A DNA stretch of 64,000 nt from Linanthus parryae (Eukaryota > Streptophyta > Magnoliopsida > Ericales > Polemoniaceae), in NCBI GenBank assembly GCA_023055425.1, contig JALGPY010000009.1:35445275-35509274 (forward strand), written 5' to 3'. Every line of letters starts with the position of its first letter. Position 1 is the stretch's first letter. The position numbers and the translations under genes were made by a program. The notes below the pieces were generated by a model. The model searched no databases and had not been told where the DNA came from. It was given only the letters and a program-made list of their open reading frames with translations. Shown one piece after another: positions 44,981 through 56,290 of the stretch.

Positions 44981-46175
44981 TTACTTTTGTGCAGGGAAAA
45001 ATTTTTCTTAGCCAAAATATAACCTTTAACTCGTGTTTTGATCCCGAAATCCGATGAGTGTGATTTTCACCTTTGGATCCCTTTTTCGACGTATGTCTTG
45101 CGCACACAAATAACGTCCCGTTCCCGGAGCATTTTCTCGAGTTTTCTCAATTATCGCCCAATTACGCGAAAAATATCCAAAGTGTGCTAAATTCGTCGCT
45201 TTCTTCCAAATTTTGCAAACACATTCTCATGTAGAAAAATTCCCAAAGTCCGGGGAACCTTCCATTCTTCAATTTCGCGCTTCCAAAGGCTCGTTTTGCA
45301 TTTCCGGATGCTTTTGGACGCCTTTTAGCATCCTTTTTCGTCTTTGTTGCTCGTTTCTTTGCTTTGTCATGGATCTCCTCGACCTCGAGACTCCATTTAC
45401 GTTATAAAAGATTCCCAATGTCCGGGGGATCCTTTACTCTTCAATTTGATCATTCCAAAGACCCGTTTGGCAATTTCGGATGCTTCTTTGGCGCCTTTTC
45501 ACTTGCTCAACATCCTTTTTGGCATAACTTTTTCGTCCGGACTACGATATACGCGACCCCCCTATCCACATAAAGCTCTCGACCACCCCCACACTATTGC
45601 AATGTTCAAATCAGCTCACAGTCCTGTCCTCAAAAATTTACCTCGTAATTCGTGCCATTGTGCCAGCTTTCCCAATTTCTTTACGTCTTCTTTGCGTATA
45701 TCAAGACGGGGAGTCCGGGAGCTTGGTCTTCCCCAGGTGCGTGTGTTGAATAAGTGTAGGAATGGCGTCAATCCTTTATTTCTTCATTCCGGGTCCCGAT
45801 ACGCGTTTTGGTCTGCTCTTTCTCGTTTTTCGTGCAATTCTCCACTCGCGCATCAAGAAGGGGGATCCAGAATAGGCCTTCCACCTAGAATTCCTGCACA
45901 TACTCATTGGAGATATTAAATACACTCTCTCGCACCTCTCAAATATTTAGAACAGAATAAAATAACAAGACAGTATTGAAATCTACACTATGCAGTAAAT
46001 AGGTTGGGTTGCCTCCCAACAAGCGCTATCTAATTTAAGGTCGACGGCCCGACCCATTTACCTCAAATGAGCTCAGATATCGGGAATTGGTTTGAGGCTC
46101 TCAATCACCCCAATGAAATTCCCATCCACGTACGGCTTTGCTCGCTGTCCATTTACCTTGAATCTGTTCCCATTC
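44981..46175 (-). other. Spacer between pol and env-like frame of element H
   Basis: About 1.2 kb with no domain I can recognise. The segment 45220-45580 holds two related stretches (GTCCGGGG.ACC..TTCAATTT..TTCCAAAG), an old internal duplication. At 46001-46026 GGTTGGGTTGCCTCCCAACAAGCGCT is, on the minus strand, the AGCGCTTGTTGGGAGGCAAC motif commonly seen just after pol in Athila elements. Confidence 0.55.
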
Positions 46176-47092
46176 TCAGCTTCTACCTCGAGCGATCCCC
46201 ATGGGTAAACCTCTGTAATTGTAAATGGACCACTCCACCTTTGACTTCAGCTTGCCCGGAAACAATTTCAGTCGTGCGTTGAATATCAACACCTTCTGAC
46301 CCACTCTGAAATCTCGTGGAATGATATGCTTGTCATGCCATTGCTTGGTTCTCTCTTTGTAGATCTTGGCACTTTGATATGCCATCAACCTGTGTTCTTC
46401 TAACTCAAGCAATGCCTGCTTCCTTTGCTCACCAGAGATCTTAGCATCCAAATTTAATTTCTTTAGTGCCCAGAACGCTTTGTGCTCAAGTTCCACCGGA
46501 AGATGGCACGATTTCCCGAAAACGAGCTGGTAGGGAGACATGCCCAAGGGAGTCTTGTATGCAGTCCGGTATGCCCAGAAACTATCATCCAAGTGTAGAG
46601 CCCAGTCTTTGCGTCTTGGATTGACAGTTTTCTCTAGAATCCCCTTTATCTCTCGGTTAGACACTTCGGCTTGTCCATTGGATTGTGGATGATAGGCCAA
46701 TGAGATCTTGTGTGTCTTTACCCCATACTTGCTCAAGGTATTGGCAAAGACCTTGTTCACAAATTGTGATCCTTCATCGCTAATAATGGCTCTAGGCGTT
46801 CCAAACCTTGTGAATATATTCTTGCGCAAGAATCTCTCGACCGTAGCACTATCATTCTTTGGACACGCCAGAGCTTCGACCCACTTGGTCACATAATCAA
46901 CAGCTAAAAGGATATAGAGATTACCAAGTGAAGATGGGAAGGGGCCCATAAAGTCTATGCCCCATACGTCAAATGGCCCTACCTCTAACTCGAAATTTTG
47001 AGGCATCTCATTCCGGTTGGAAATATTGCCGGTTCTCTGACACCGGACACATTGCTGTACAAATAGCTGGGCATCTTTATGCAATGCAGGCC
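46176..47092 (-). pseudogene. Gypsy integrase of element H
   Basis: Open for 302 codons from 47084. It starts within the zinc-finger head ([20 protein letters not shown], second Cys pair) and contains the catalytic core: [11 protein letters not shown] (first Asp), [13 protein letters not shown] (second Asp) and [17 protein letters not shown] (Glu). Then follows [20 protein letters not shown] and the C-terminal region [16 protein letters not shown]. The three acidic residues are present. The frame is separated from RNase H by a shift at the A7 run 47093-47099, and it ends a little early after [11 protein letters not shown]. Integrase inserts the cDNA copy. Confidence 0.88.
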
Positions 47093-48750
47093 AAAAAAAC
47101 CGCTCTGAAGTACCTTAGCAACTTTGCGTGATTTGCCGAAATGACCTCCACAATTCAACTCGTGGCAGTGTCTGAGAATCTCTAATGTATCTGGCTCTGC
47201 AACACACCTCCGCAATACATTATCTGCTCCCAGCTTGAACAGATAAGGATCATCCCTGAAGTATTGTCGCGCGTATGCAAAGAATTTCTTCCTCTGGTGG
47301 TAACTCATGTCCTTGGGTACAATGTTTAATGCCTTGAAATTTGCCAAGTCAGCAAACCAAGGCACAGCTGTAACTACAACCATAAGCTGCTCATCTGGGA
47401 AATCCTCTCGAATAGGCAAATCTTCCTCCTTATCGTTCTCCAGTCTTGACAAGTGGTCCGCAACCACATTCTCTACCCCCTTTTTATCTTTGATCACCAC
47501 ATCGAACTCTTGCATCAATAAAACCCACCGGATTAATCTTGGCTTGGCGTCTTTCTTGGTGAGAAGGTACTTGAGGGTTGAATGGTCCGTGAAAATCATC
47601 ACCTGAGAACCCACAAGATATGGACGAAACTTGTCCAACGCAAATATGATGGCCAACATCTCTTTCTCCGTGGTCGCATAATTAACCTGTGCATCATTAA
47701 GAGTATGACTGGCATAATAAATGATGTGAGCTACCTTATCTTTCCGCTGGCCCAGAACTGCTCCCACCGCATAGTCACTAGCATCACACATGAGCTCAAA
47801 TGGTAGGGTCCAGTCTGGTGTGGCAATGATGGGTGCGCTAATCAACTTTTCCTTGAGCAAATCAAAAGCTGACTTGCACTCCGCATTAAGATCAAAGACT
47901 GCATCCTTCTCAAGCAACCCACACAAAGGCTTCGTGATCTTCGAGAAATCTTTAATGAAGCACCGATAGAACCCTGCATGTCCCAAGAAACTCCTTACCC
48001 CTTTGACAGAGGTAGGGTAAGGAAGCTTCTCAATCACCTCGATCTTGGCTCTATCCACCTCTAAACCTTTGCTGGAGATCTTGTGGCCCAAAACAATACC
48101 CTCGGTAACCATGAAGTGACACTTCTCTCAGTTGAGCACTAGGTTGGTGTCAATGCATCTATCCTGAACCCGGGCCAACTGTTGCAGGCAGTCTTCGAAT
48201 CCATCTCCATAGAGCGAGAAGTCATCCATGAATACTTCGAAATTGTGCTCCATCATGTCAGAGAAGATCGACATCATACACCTCTTAAACGTAGCAGGTG
48301 CGTTGCATAACCCAAAAGCCATGCGTCTAAAAGCAAAGGTCCCATAAGGACAAGTGAATGTCGTCTTGTCCTGGTCAGCTGGCTCAATTGCTATCTGGTT
48401 GTACCCGGAGTACCCATCCAAAAAGCAATAGTGAGAATGACGCGCCTGCCTATCAAGCATCTAATCAACGAATGGGAGGGGAAAATGATCCTTCAAAGTG
48501 GAATCATTGAGCTTGCGGTAATCCATGCAAACTCTCCACCCAGTAACAGTACGAGTGGCAATCTGATCACCTTTTTCCCCTTCCACCACAGTTATACCTC
48601 CTTAGGGACACACTGCACCGGGCTAGTCCATGTGCTGTCGGAAATCGAATAAATGATGCCCGCCTCCAACCATTTAAGCACCTCTTTCTTCACCACCTCC
48701 TGCATGTGCGGATTGAGGCGGCGCTGAAACTGAACTACCGGCTTCTTATC
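47093..48750 (-). pseudogene. Gypsy RT and RNase H of element H
   Basis: RT blocks on the minus strand: FQRRLNPHMQEVVKKEV near 48715, VQCVPKE near 48610 followed by a one-base frameshift, TRTVTGWRVCMDYRKLN in the shifted frame, a TAG at about 48460, HYCFLDGYSGYNQIAI, FGLCNAPATFKRCMM and the catalytic FMDDFS near 48212. A TGA at about 48127 replaces the usual Trp before EKCHFMV. From 48112 the frame is open for 375 codons: [19 protein letters not shown], then RNase H ([16 protein letters not shown] with the Asp, TTEKEMLAI with the Glu, [12 protein letters not shown] with the Asp), and the H2C2 head of integrase up to GHFGKSRKV. Active-site residues are kept; the breaks are few. Confidence 0.88.
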
Positions 48751-48813
48751 TTCCATGAGCCGAATCTTGTGCTGGAAAACTGTGGGGCTGATCCCCTTGA
48801 TATCTGCTGTGGT

Positions 48814-49922
48814 TCATCCCATAGCTGCCTTTCTCTCCTGTAGTACCTTGAGAAGCTGCTCCTCCTGTTCCCTTTCCAAACATGCGTACACAATCACAGG
48901 TAAAGTCTCATTAGATCCCAAGTACAAATATTTCAAATGAACAGTTAAAGGCTTTAATTCTAAAACAGGAGCAGTAATAAGAGAAGGAGTAAGAATCTTC
49001 CTACTTCCCTCATCAAAGAGGGGTAGTGGCTGGCGCCAATGAACATCTAAGGCTTGATCTTTCTCGCTGGAATCAAGTAGGGCAAGCTCCTCATATTGTT
49101 GCTCCAACAAAATATTGTCCTCTTCGTCCGGCGTGTATGCCTCCACACCAAAGCACTGCTCGCTTACCGCATATGTGGGAAACTTCATAGACTCAAATAC
49201 ATTGAAGGCTACCTTCTCATCGTTGATCTGCATAGTCAGCTCTCCATTGGCCACATCAATGATATTCCTCCCAGTGGCCAGGAATGGGCGGCCCAAAATA
49301 AGAGGAACATCATTGTCAGCCTCCATGTCTAGGATCACAAAATCCGCTGGGAAGATGAGTCCTTCAACTCTCACTAATACATCCTCTAAAACACCCCTGG
49401 GCGTTTTATAGTGCGGTCAGCCATCTGCAAGCACATCCTGGTAGGCTTAGGATCTCCCACACCAAGTTGCTCAAAAACTGATGTGGGCATTAAATTGATA
49501 CTTGCACCAAGATCACATAATGCCCTCCCATGAAACGCATCTCCCAATGTCACAGGAATAATGAAACCACCCGGATCTTTCATCTTCTTTGGTAACGTCT
49601 TTTGTACAACTGCGCTACACTCCTCATTCAGAGTCACGGTTTCAAAATCATCCATGCGCCTCCTACTAGAGAGGAGGTCCTTGAGAAATTTATCATATTT
49701 AGGCATTTGCGAAATGGCCTCCGCAAAAGGGATATTAATGTGCAACTTCTTGAAGATAACCACAAAATTCTTGAAATGCTTGGCATCCTCTTGACTCTTC
49801 AATCTCTGCGGGTATGGAACTCGCACACTGTATTCCTCCTTTGGCTTCTGTTTATCATCCGACTTCCTCATCGTGTCCTTTGATTGGGGAATCGCGGTAG
49901 GCACGGGAATCTCTTCATCCAA
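48814..49922 (-). pseudogene. Gypsy protease and linker of element H
   Basis: Two open pieces. 49922-49386 carries a Gag-Pol linker (VPYPQRLKSQEDAKHFKNF, FAEAISQMPKYDKFLKDLLS) and the protease with active site CDLGASINLMP (DLGAS replaces DTG, as usual in Athila) followed by TRMCLQMADRTIKRP. A break at about 49380 leads to 49374-48814: PADFVILDMEADNDVPLILG, the second protease motif LGRPFLATG, then a linker to RT ending in LLKVLQERKAAMG. The protease would cut the polyprotein. Confidence 0.85.
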
Positions 49923-50671
49923 GGAGTCGCCTCAGCTCGCGCATTGGTAGGATATGGGGGATCCTGGGTGGTGGTCCCACTGCGAGTAGTAATAGCCTTC
50001 AACTTCTCAGTTGGAGTAATAGTGTTGGACGGAAGCATACCAGGTGGAAGTCGAGTATTTTGATTGGCTATTTGCCCAATCTGTGTTTCATGACTCTTTA
50101 TCGAGGCTTCTATCGCGACAATCTTGCACTCAATCTTATCATTGCTAGCTAACAGTTTCCTCAACATTGGGTTTGTATCTTGTTCTTCTGAGGGTGGAGC
50201 TGGAGCCTGTTGTTGTGGAACTTGTCTCTGAGCTTGGTAAGGAACATTTGGCCTTTGACCTGGCGCATATAATCCACTATTCGGATTGGCATAGCTGAAG
50301 TTGGGGTGATTGCGGTTGTTGGGATGATAGGTGTTTGGCCATTGCTGCTGCCTTGGTTGACCCATGTAGTTCACGTCTTCAATACCATCCCCATATCCCT
50401 GATTTGCGTCTGCTACCATTTCTCCCACTGACTTCACCTGTGCCGATGGATTCAGATTAATGAAAGCCGAAGTCATCACTGCCATCTGATGTTCAAATTT
50501 CTGTTCCACCATGGACTCAATCTTACTAACCAATTCCCCATCTGATTTCGTGTTTCTACGAGTCTCAAACCTCGTGGATTCACGTTTAGCTACATTATCT
50601 AGCAGATCACGACTTATCTGTAATCCCATTCCCATAAAATTTCCTTGAGCCATCATGTCCAGTTCACGCAA
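49868..50671 (-). pseudogene. C-terminal Gag of element H, N-terminus deleted
   Basis: Open for 267 codons. The first three residues (MRE) are encoded by the repeat block that ends at 50663; true Gag sequence begins at about LDMMAQGNFMG. Seen are SKIESMVEQKFEHQMAVM, a Gln/Asn/Pro-rich part with YHPNNRNHPNFSYANPN, and IGQIANQNTRLPPGMLPSNT followed by KAITTRSGTT, the usual end of Athila Gag. The capsid domain that normally fills the first half is absent, together with the leader and PBS. The frame changes near 49925 to enter the protease linker. Confidence 0.82.
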
Positions 50672-52329
50672 TCCACATCACGCCCACGCCACATTAAAGG
50701 CTATACGACGTCACAGAGTCCTAGGTAATCATGGCTACTTTTGGGGGCTAGAGATTTCGAATATTATTCAAATTGATACGAGAATATGCGTGGAGCCACG
50801 CTTGACTGATTTTACGCGTTCACACAATGGCGCGCGTGGTATACGCGGAAAAGGGGGCTACACGCTCCAACTGCAGGTGCACAGTTGTCAGTGTAGTGAT
50901 AATATTCCGGAATTCTGGGTTGTCGAACCGAAGAGACTTCGTGTAAATTAACTACTAAATTTGTTCTTCGTGTGGGCAAAGCGCGTTGAGTTGTGTGTTC
51001 TAATTCTACTAATAATTAAAATAACGAGTGTCTCAAATAATTCGATGAATTAATTCAAAATTAATACGCACGAGTTCATTTGGTTGTTTCTCAAAGTTGA
51101 TCAAGATCAGGATATCTCTACGGATCACTAGGTATTTCACACTACGTTGGATTTATGTTCTACTAACACGATGAGTTTTTGTTCTAGTTAAAGGAGCAAT
51201 TTTATATTGAGGATGTCTCAACCAATAACTATGCTTAAACTCTCATAACTGATTCCTCTAGCCTACTCAAGTTTAAGCCCGCATTACGATATTGATTCTA
51301 CTCTTTGTTCTTAGCTAACTAGCAAGATTCCTCAACCCTAGATACGGCTAGTGTGTATTTCAAGTTTCCGGGAAACGAACGTAGATTCCTCTATTATTCA
51401 CAACCTAAAGGAATCCTATTAATACGTCTACTAATAGAAAAGATAGATGAAAGGTGTAAAATACACATAACTAGACAAAACTTCATCAATTAAGCATGAA
51501 TGCATGAAAGAAGATCCATAAATCACAATACGTAGTGATAAAACCCTAGTTTCCTACGAGATATCCCGAAATAAGTGTTTAGCTACTCATAAACATGATC
51601 AATACACAATGTTTCATGATCAAATAGCAAAAACTAGAGAAGAAACGAAGTTTGAGAAGCCAAACGGATGATCCAAGCTCTCCCACCTAGCTCCAAGCTC
51701 TCCAAGCACGTCTCCCAATGTGTTCACTGATGCCAATCACGTTCCCCAATGTTTCCTAAGTGTTATGTGGCTCTACAACCTCAAAACTATGCCAAAATAG
51801 CAAAATAACCCCAAAAATACGATCCTGGCAGCAGAGGTAATCGTACGATTACCTAGATGTAATCGTACGATTACTTCGTGCGATTACATCACAAGATCAC
51901 CCGTGCGATTACTTGACAGCTTAAATATTTGGCTAAGGGGTAATCGTACGATTACCTCCATGTAATCGTACGATTACTTCTGGGCAGACAACATCAAAAT
52001 CCCATCTTCTTGCTCTTTTTTTCCGTCGTCTTCACTTCCCGAGCATTCCTTTGAGCCTCCAACTTTTCCGAAGTTCACTTTTGCTCCAATGTCACGTCCC
52101 GAGCTCCCGGTTCCTGACAACCACAATGCGAGAAAAATACCGGAAGATCAATCGTGATAAAATATAGTCAAAATTAACGCAAAAAGTGCCCGTACTCATC
52201 ATTTACATGCAAAGACTCAACATGCTCCAATTTAGCAAGAAATGGTCCAAAATCCATCAAAACGCATTGGAATGCACGCAAAACGGTAAGGAAACATATA
52301 CAAATATAACTCCAATTATGGAGTTATCA
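50663..52329 (-). repeat. 5' LTR of element H (with extra shared block)
   Basis: Pairs with 37938-39602. In element orientation it runs from TGATAACTCCATAATTGGAG (52329) through the palindromes at 51837-51980 to a probable LTR end at about 50803, and then through a further 140 bases that are also present at the other end. It joins Gag directly at 50663 with no PBS. By eye 25-30 differences separate the two copies, only one of them in the outer 210 bases. Confidence 0.78.
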
Positions 52330-53060
52330 CTAATGTAGATAGTGCGTCTTAGGCAGGCCAACTACTGTCCACGTGGTAGATATCCAAGAGGTTCGATGGT
52401 ACTCCAGTATCACTCTATTATTGTCCTTATATTCGCACTTATCCGTATGGGGGCTGCGAGACACGGTCGCCCTCGGTACTAACCGCGGGGGAGCTGTAGC
52501 GTTCAAGTGGCTTGGAGGTTAGAGTAAGGCACGTCGCGCACGAACATCGACATTCGCGCGACCCTTGTCAATTGTTTGAGAGATCTGATGAACACATGTA
52601 TTATATACACGGATAAACGTTGGAACGTTCCCTACATACACGGACGATCGTGTAACGTTCCCCATATATACGGGTAACGTGCTGTGAACGAGGTGGTTAT
52701 CTCGCCATCAGTTAAGGCCTCATTACGCCTCGTAACGGCACTCCTGTACCCTATAAATATGAACGTTGGCCTTCCTTAGCAACTCTCGGATCTCTTGTTG
52801 ATCATCAGACTGTCTCTCTCTCAAGCAATTGGCAAGAGCTTACTATTCCCCTACACCCTTACTCTCACTCTCTGTGCATTCTTCTTGCCCTTGTTCTTAT
52901 TCTCTATTACAGGTGTACGCTTAGATCTTCTGTACAGGATCCTCTTGTACACAGTTTTTAACTCTGACAAGGGTGCAAAATGTATTTTTTCCATAATTTG
53001 GAGGGAAAATGTCTATTGTCCATAGTCGGAGGGTGGAAATGTCTTTTACCCATAATCAAC
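52330..53060 (+). other. LTR-like promoter region, unassigned
   Basis: No coding domain. Contains three imperfect repeats of about 35-40 bases (ATACACGGAT..AACGTT.CC) at 52595-52680, a TATA box TATAAATA at 52752-52759 followed by a pyrimidine-rich stretch (52800-52910), and two similar 35-base units (CCATAATTTGGAGGG.. and CCATAGTCGGAGGG..) at 52990-53050. It looks like the 3' half of an LTR from an unrecognised element or an old promoter. The frame 52795-53025 has no recognisable domain. Confidence 0.4.
52752..52759 (+). promoter_or_regulatory. TATA-like box
   Basis: TATAAATA in ACCCTATAAATATGAACG, preceded by GC-richer DNA and followed by a pyrimidine-rich region, an arrangement common for LTR promoters. 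No gene follows directly. Confidence 0.45.
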
Positions 53061-54739
53061 TGAAAATGTGAGTATGCAGATGTATAAGCAGCTAAGATAC
53101 TCTAAAAAGGGGGGTTGAATAGATTATGCCAACTTTTTGCAAAACTTTCTAGGAAGATGAACGCTTGTGCAAACAATGAAGTTCAAGGCCTTGAAAGCTA
53201 GTTCAAGCCTTTGAAATAGATGCAGAAAGTATAGAGCAAGTATGCATTTTACAAGGCCTTGAAAACAAGTTCAATCCCTTGAAAAATAACCTGTTTTTGT
53301 GTGTTGCAAAAGCTATGAAAGTAAATGAACTTAAAATGCAGAAAACAAGTGATTTATAGAGTTCAGTCCACTTGGACCTACGTCTCTACCTCAGGGATTA
53401 GATCCCTTCAGGATTTTCAACTCAATTCTTATTAATAAAAAGCTAAGCCCTATAACTCAAGCACAGAGAGTTCCCTTACTCTGTTACAGCTTGTGGTTTT
53501 CCCTAACCTGTCTAGTACCTGCTCTAGCTACCTGATTAACTAAGAATTCTCTGTTTTTCACTCTGAACAATCATTGAGAATATGTGTAGAAATAATACAA
53601 AAATGATCTACCAATATAGCTCTATACAGAATAACACTTAAGAGTAGAAAATTGCAGTGAAATGGAGTGATCTTCTGTGAATGGATTGGAAGAATGATGA
53701 GCTTCTTTGATGCTGGTCAATCCAGAACTCTTTCTCTAAATTTTCCCATTGAGAATTTTATATTGTTACTTCGATTTTGAGCTATATTTATACTTCATAC
53801 AGCTCTGCAAATATCCCCATATTTTCAGCAATCAACCTTCCTATTTTGTAGGCAACAGAGTTTGACTACTTTGAAATCTTCTCCAACGATTGAATGATCA
53901 CAATCTTCAGAGATCTTGTTGTAACATTTCATTTAAAAACCATGAGAAGTTGTCATATACGTCTGATTGATCACAGGATCAAAGTGTCCAAGTATTTCCA
54001 AATCTGCAGCAATTCAGTTTAGGAAATAATCCTGCAAAACTTAGAAACAAAATTTCCTGCATTATCATAGTCAAACAGATGATATATTAAGATTAAAAAA
54101 ATGTTATAGCAATTTGTCTTTCATCATCTAATAACAGGGAATCAAACATATGAAAGAGAGAGAGTAGATCAATCCAGAGAGTATGCAGAAAACTCCCCCT
54201 GAGAGTATGCATTCAGGTTCACGTAGTTTCAAGGCTTTGAACCCAAATTCAAGGCCTTGAAAATAGCTGAACTATTTTCAAGCCTCTGAGACTGATTCAA
54301 GACTTTGAAAGCTGGTTCAAGGCCTTGAAATAGCCAAGCTATTTCAATTCTTGCACAACCAGGTCTTTTCAATCTCCCCCTTGATGAAAGACAAAACCAA
54401 ATTATGTTTGATCCTTAGTCTCTGCAAAATAAACTGATTAGTCAACAATTTAAAACACAATATTTCCAAAATGATCAAACTTATTCGTAATACCAACAGA
54501 ACTTAAACAGTTTAGTAAATAAAACCAAATAAACCTAAGAGCTAACAACTAAAAAACCTAGAATTTTCTCCCCCTTTTTGACTTTCATCAAAAAGATAGA
54601 AGATGTTGGATAAAGTGTCTGAAAATTTTGAAAAATTAAAAGAAGAACTTTGAAAAAGAGAGAATGGGGAAGAAAGAAAAGGCAAGATTAAGGGGTATGA
54701 TCTTCTTCTTCATCCTGATCTCCTTACTCTTTCTTATTG
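53061..54739 (-). mobile_element. SIRE-like copia LTR and 3' internal remnant, minus strand
   Basis: In element orientation the LTR runs from TGAAAAGACCTGG (54371) to ..CACATTTTCA (53061), 1311 bases, preceded by polypurine tract ATCAAGGGGGAGAT (54372-54385). Its end matches the 5' LTR end of G (TTTTGCAAAAAGTT..TATTCAACCCCCC..TAGAGTAT). Sequence 54386-54739 matches the 3' untranslated part of G, including GAAAGTCAAAAAGGGGGAGA near 54560-54590. It is thus the 3' end of a related element, cut by the insertion of G at 54740. No PBS lies left of 53061, as expected for a 3' LTR. Confidence 0.75.
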
Positions 54740-56249
54740 TGTTGATTGAAAGACCCTTGAATATGTTTTGGATGGTAATTGTTTTGAGTGATGAAAGACA
54801 AAAGACAAAGACATTGGCAGCAAAGCATTTCAAATACTCCAAGGCCTTGACATACTGACAGAGCTTCAAAGCCTTGAGAGTCATTCTTATCCTGCTGAAT
54901 TTTCTAACAAGTTTGCGTTGCAGATTGGATATCTGATCATGCAGATCAGGGTTTTGCTGAATATATTCTTGTTTTACATTTTCTACATATCTAACATAAT
55001 TGCAGATGATCAGAACGGGAGAATTAAAGTTTTCAGGATTTAATTTTAAATATCTGTGAAGCAGGTTAATAGCTTCAAGGCCTTGAGATGTGCCTTGAGC
55101 TGCTGACAGTTTTACAGAACTAAGTTGATTCTTTCTTGCAGGTTGTGATTCTTATTATTGTGATTATTTATTAACTTCTAAGAGTCTTAAACTTGTTTTT
55201 TCATGATTTATATGTGTCAGAAGTTAAACAGATTACTGTTCTAATCTTTTAACCAGTTTTATCAGAAACTAGAAAACCAACTAGTCATAGTACTGTTATA
55301 TTTCTGGATTTTGTTGTTGCTGTGTTTTAATGTTGTTGCAGGTTTGTTAAACGTGCAAGAGCAATCTCAAAAAAATCCAACGGATATCCACTTAGAGTTG
55401 TTTGAATTTCAGTTGAAAACAGAAGGAGGATTAGTACGAACTGAGATCCTAAAATCTCTCACTCAGTTGCAGTTGTGGATAAAAGAGACTGTTTTGAATT
55501 TTGAAAGATAAGAGGCTTGCCGAATACTCAGAGAGGTGTGATAAATTCGTGGGAGATCATTCATTCAAACACACAGGGATTCAAGCTTCAATTCCAGATT
55601 TCAGAAGATCAAGTCATTCCAGTTTCCAGAAGAACACATCCAGGCTTCAATAGATTTTCTCTTCTACTGTGTTCTTCACTTGTTTTGTAATCTGTGTATC
55701 TTTTAAATATCTTAAACCTCACTTAACCTAGTGGTTGGTTGTTGAAGTGAAAAAAAAGAGGTTCTTGTTAGCTCAACAGTTAGTAGCTTGGACTAGATAG
55801 GTTTGGAACCACAAGCTGTATAGGTAGAAGGAAAATCACTTAGGCTTGAAGATCTAGGGCTGTTTCTGTGTGAGTAATAAGAAGTGTTTGCCCAATCCTG
55901 GTGGGATTAGATCCCTCAGGCAGAGATTAGGTCCATTGGGACTGAACTCTGTAAATTGCTTTGTGTTCTTTACTTTACAGTTTTATTATTATCTGCTGCA
56001 CACAAATCAAATCAAACTAGGGTTTATAAGCTGCTTAGAACTGGTAATAGTTCAAGGCCTTTAAGCTTTCTATTTTGCCTTTGAAAGTTTCAGACAGTTT
56101 TCTAAAACCTCAAGGCCTTGAGATTTAAGTTTCACATAAAGCTAATCTTTTAAGTTCTGAGTTTTGCAAAAAGTTTCCATACCCTATTCAACCCCCCCCC
56201 CCCTCTAGAGTATTTAGGTCTTGTAATTAGTCTACATTACACACTTTCA
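54740..56249 (+). repeat. 5' LTR of copia element G
   Basis: TGTTGATTGAAAGACCC to CATTACACACTTTCA, 1510 bases. A run of 12 C lies at 56192-56203. AAGGCCTTGA occurs at 54841, 55077 and 56112. I could not fix a TATA box. TATTG (54735-54739) would be the left target duplication. Short frames at 55311-55511 and 55870-56064 lie inside the LTR and are not genes. Confidence 0.85.
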
Positions 56250-56251
56250 AT

Positions 56252-56263
56252 TGGTATCAGAGC
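56252..56263 (+). promoter_or_regulatory. Primer-binding site of copia element G
   Basis: TGGTATCAGAGC two bases after the LTR end, initiator tRNA-Met type. Confidence 0.88.
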
Positions 56264-56290
56264 TTGTGTCACTGATATAGATCTAACAAT

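Larger units (their letters stand above)
37938..52329 (-). mobile_element. Ty3/gypsy element H, Athila type with env-like frame
   Basis: A 14.4-kb minus-strand element. Long repeats at both ends (37938-39602 and 50663-52329) enclose, in element order, gag (N-terminus missing), protease, RT, RNase H and integrase, the motif AGCGCTTGTTGGGAGGCAAC after pol, a palindrome array and AAG microsatellite, a separate env-like frame, and a 3' untranslated region with a MITE. The motifs of Gag, the protease DLGAS and the env-like frame are Athila features. The repeats differ by about 25-30 positions by eye, so insertion looks recent. No PBS is visible at 50663, and the repeat border is not TG/CA there. 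Confidence 0.85.

Noticed and set aside
52795..53025. 76-codon frame with a hydrophobic N-terminus resembling a signal peptide
   Set aside because: The hydrophobic run arises from a CT-rich tract after a TATA box; no recognisable domain and poor start context.
54636..54884. 82-codon minus-strand frame
   Set aside because: It crosses the insertion border at 54740 between two different elements and has no domain.
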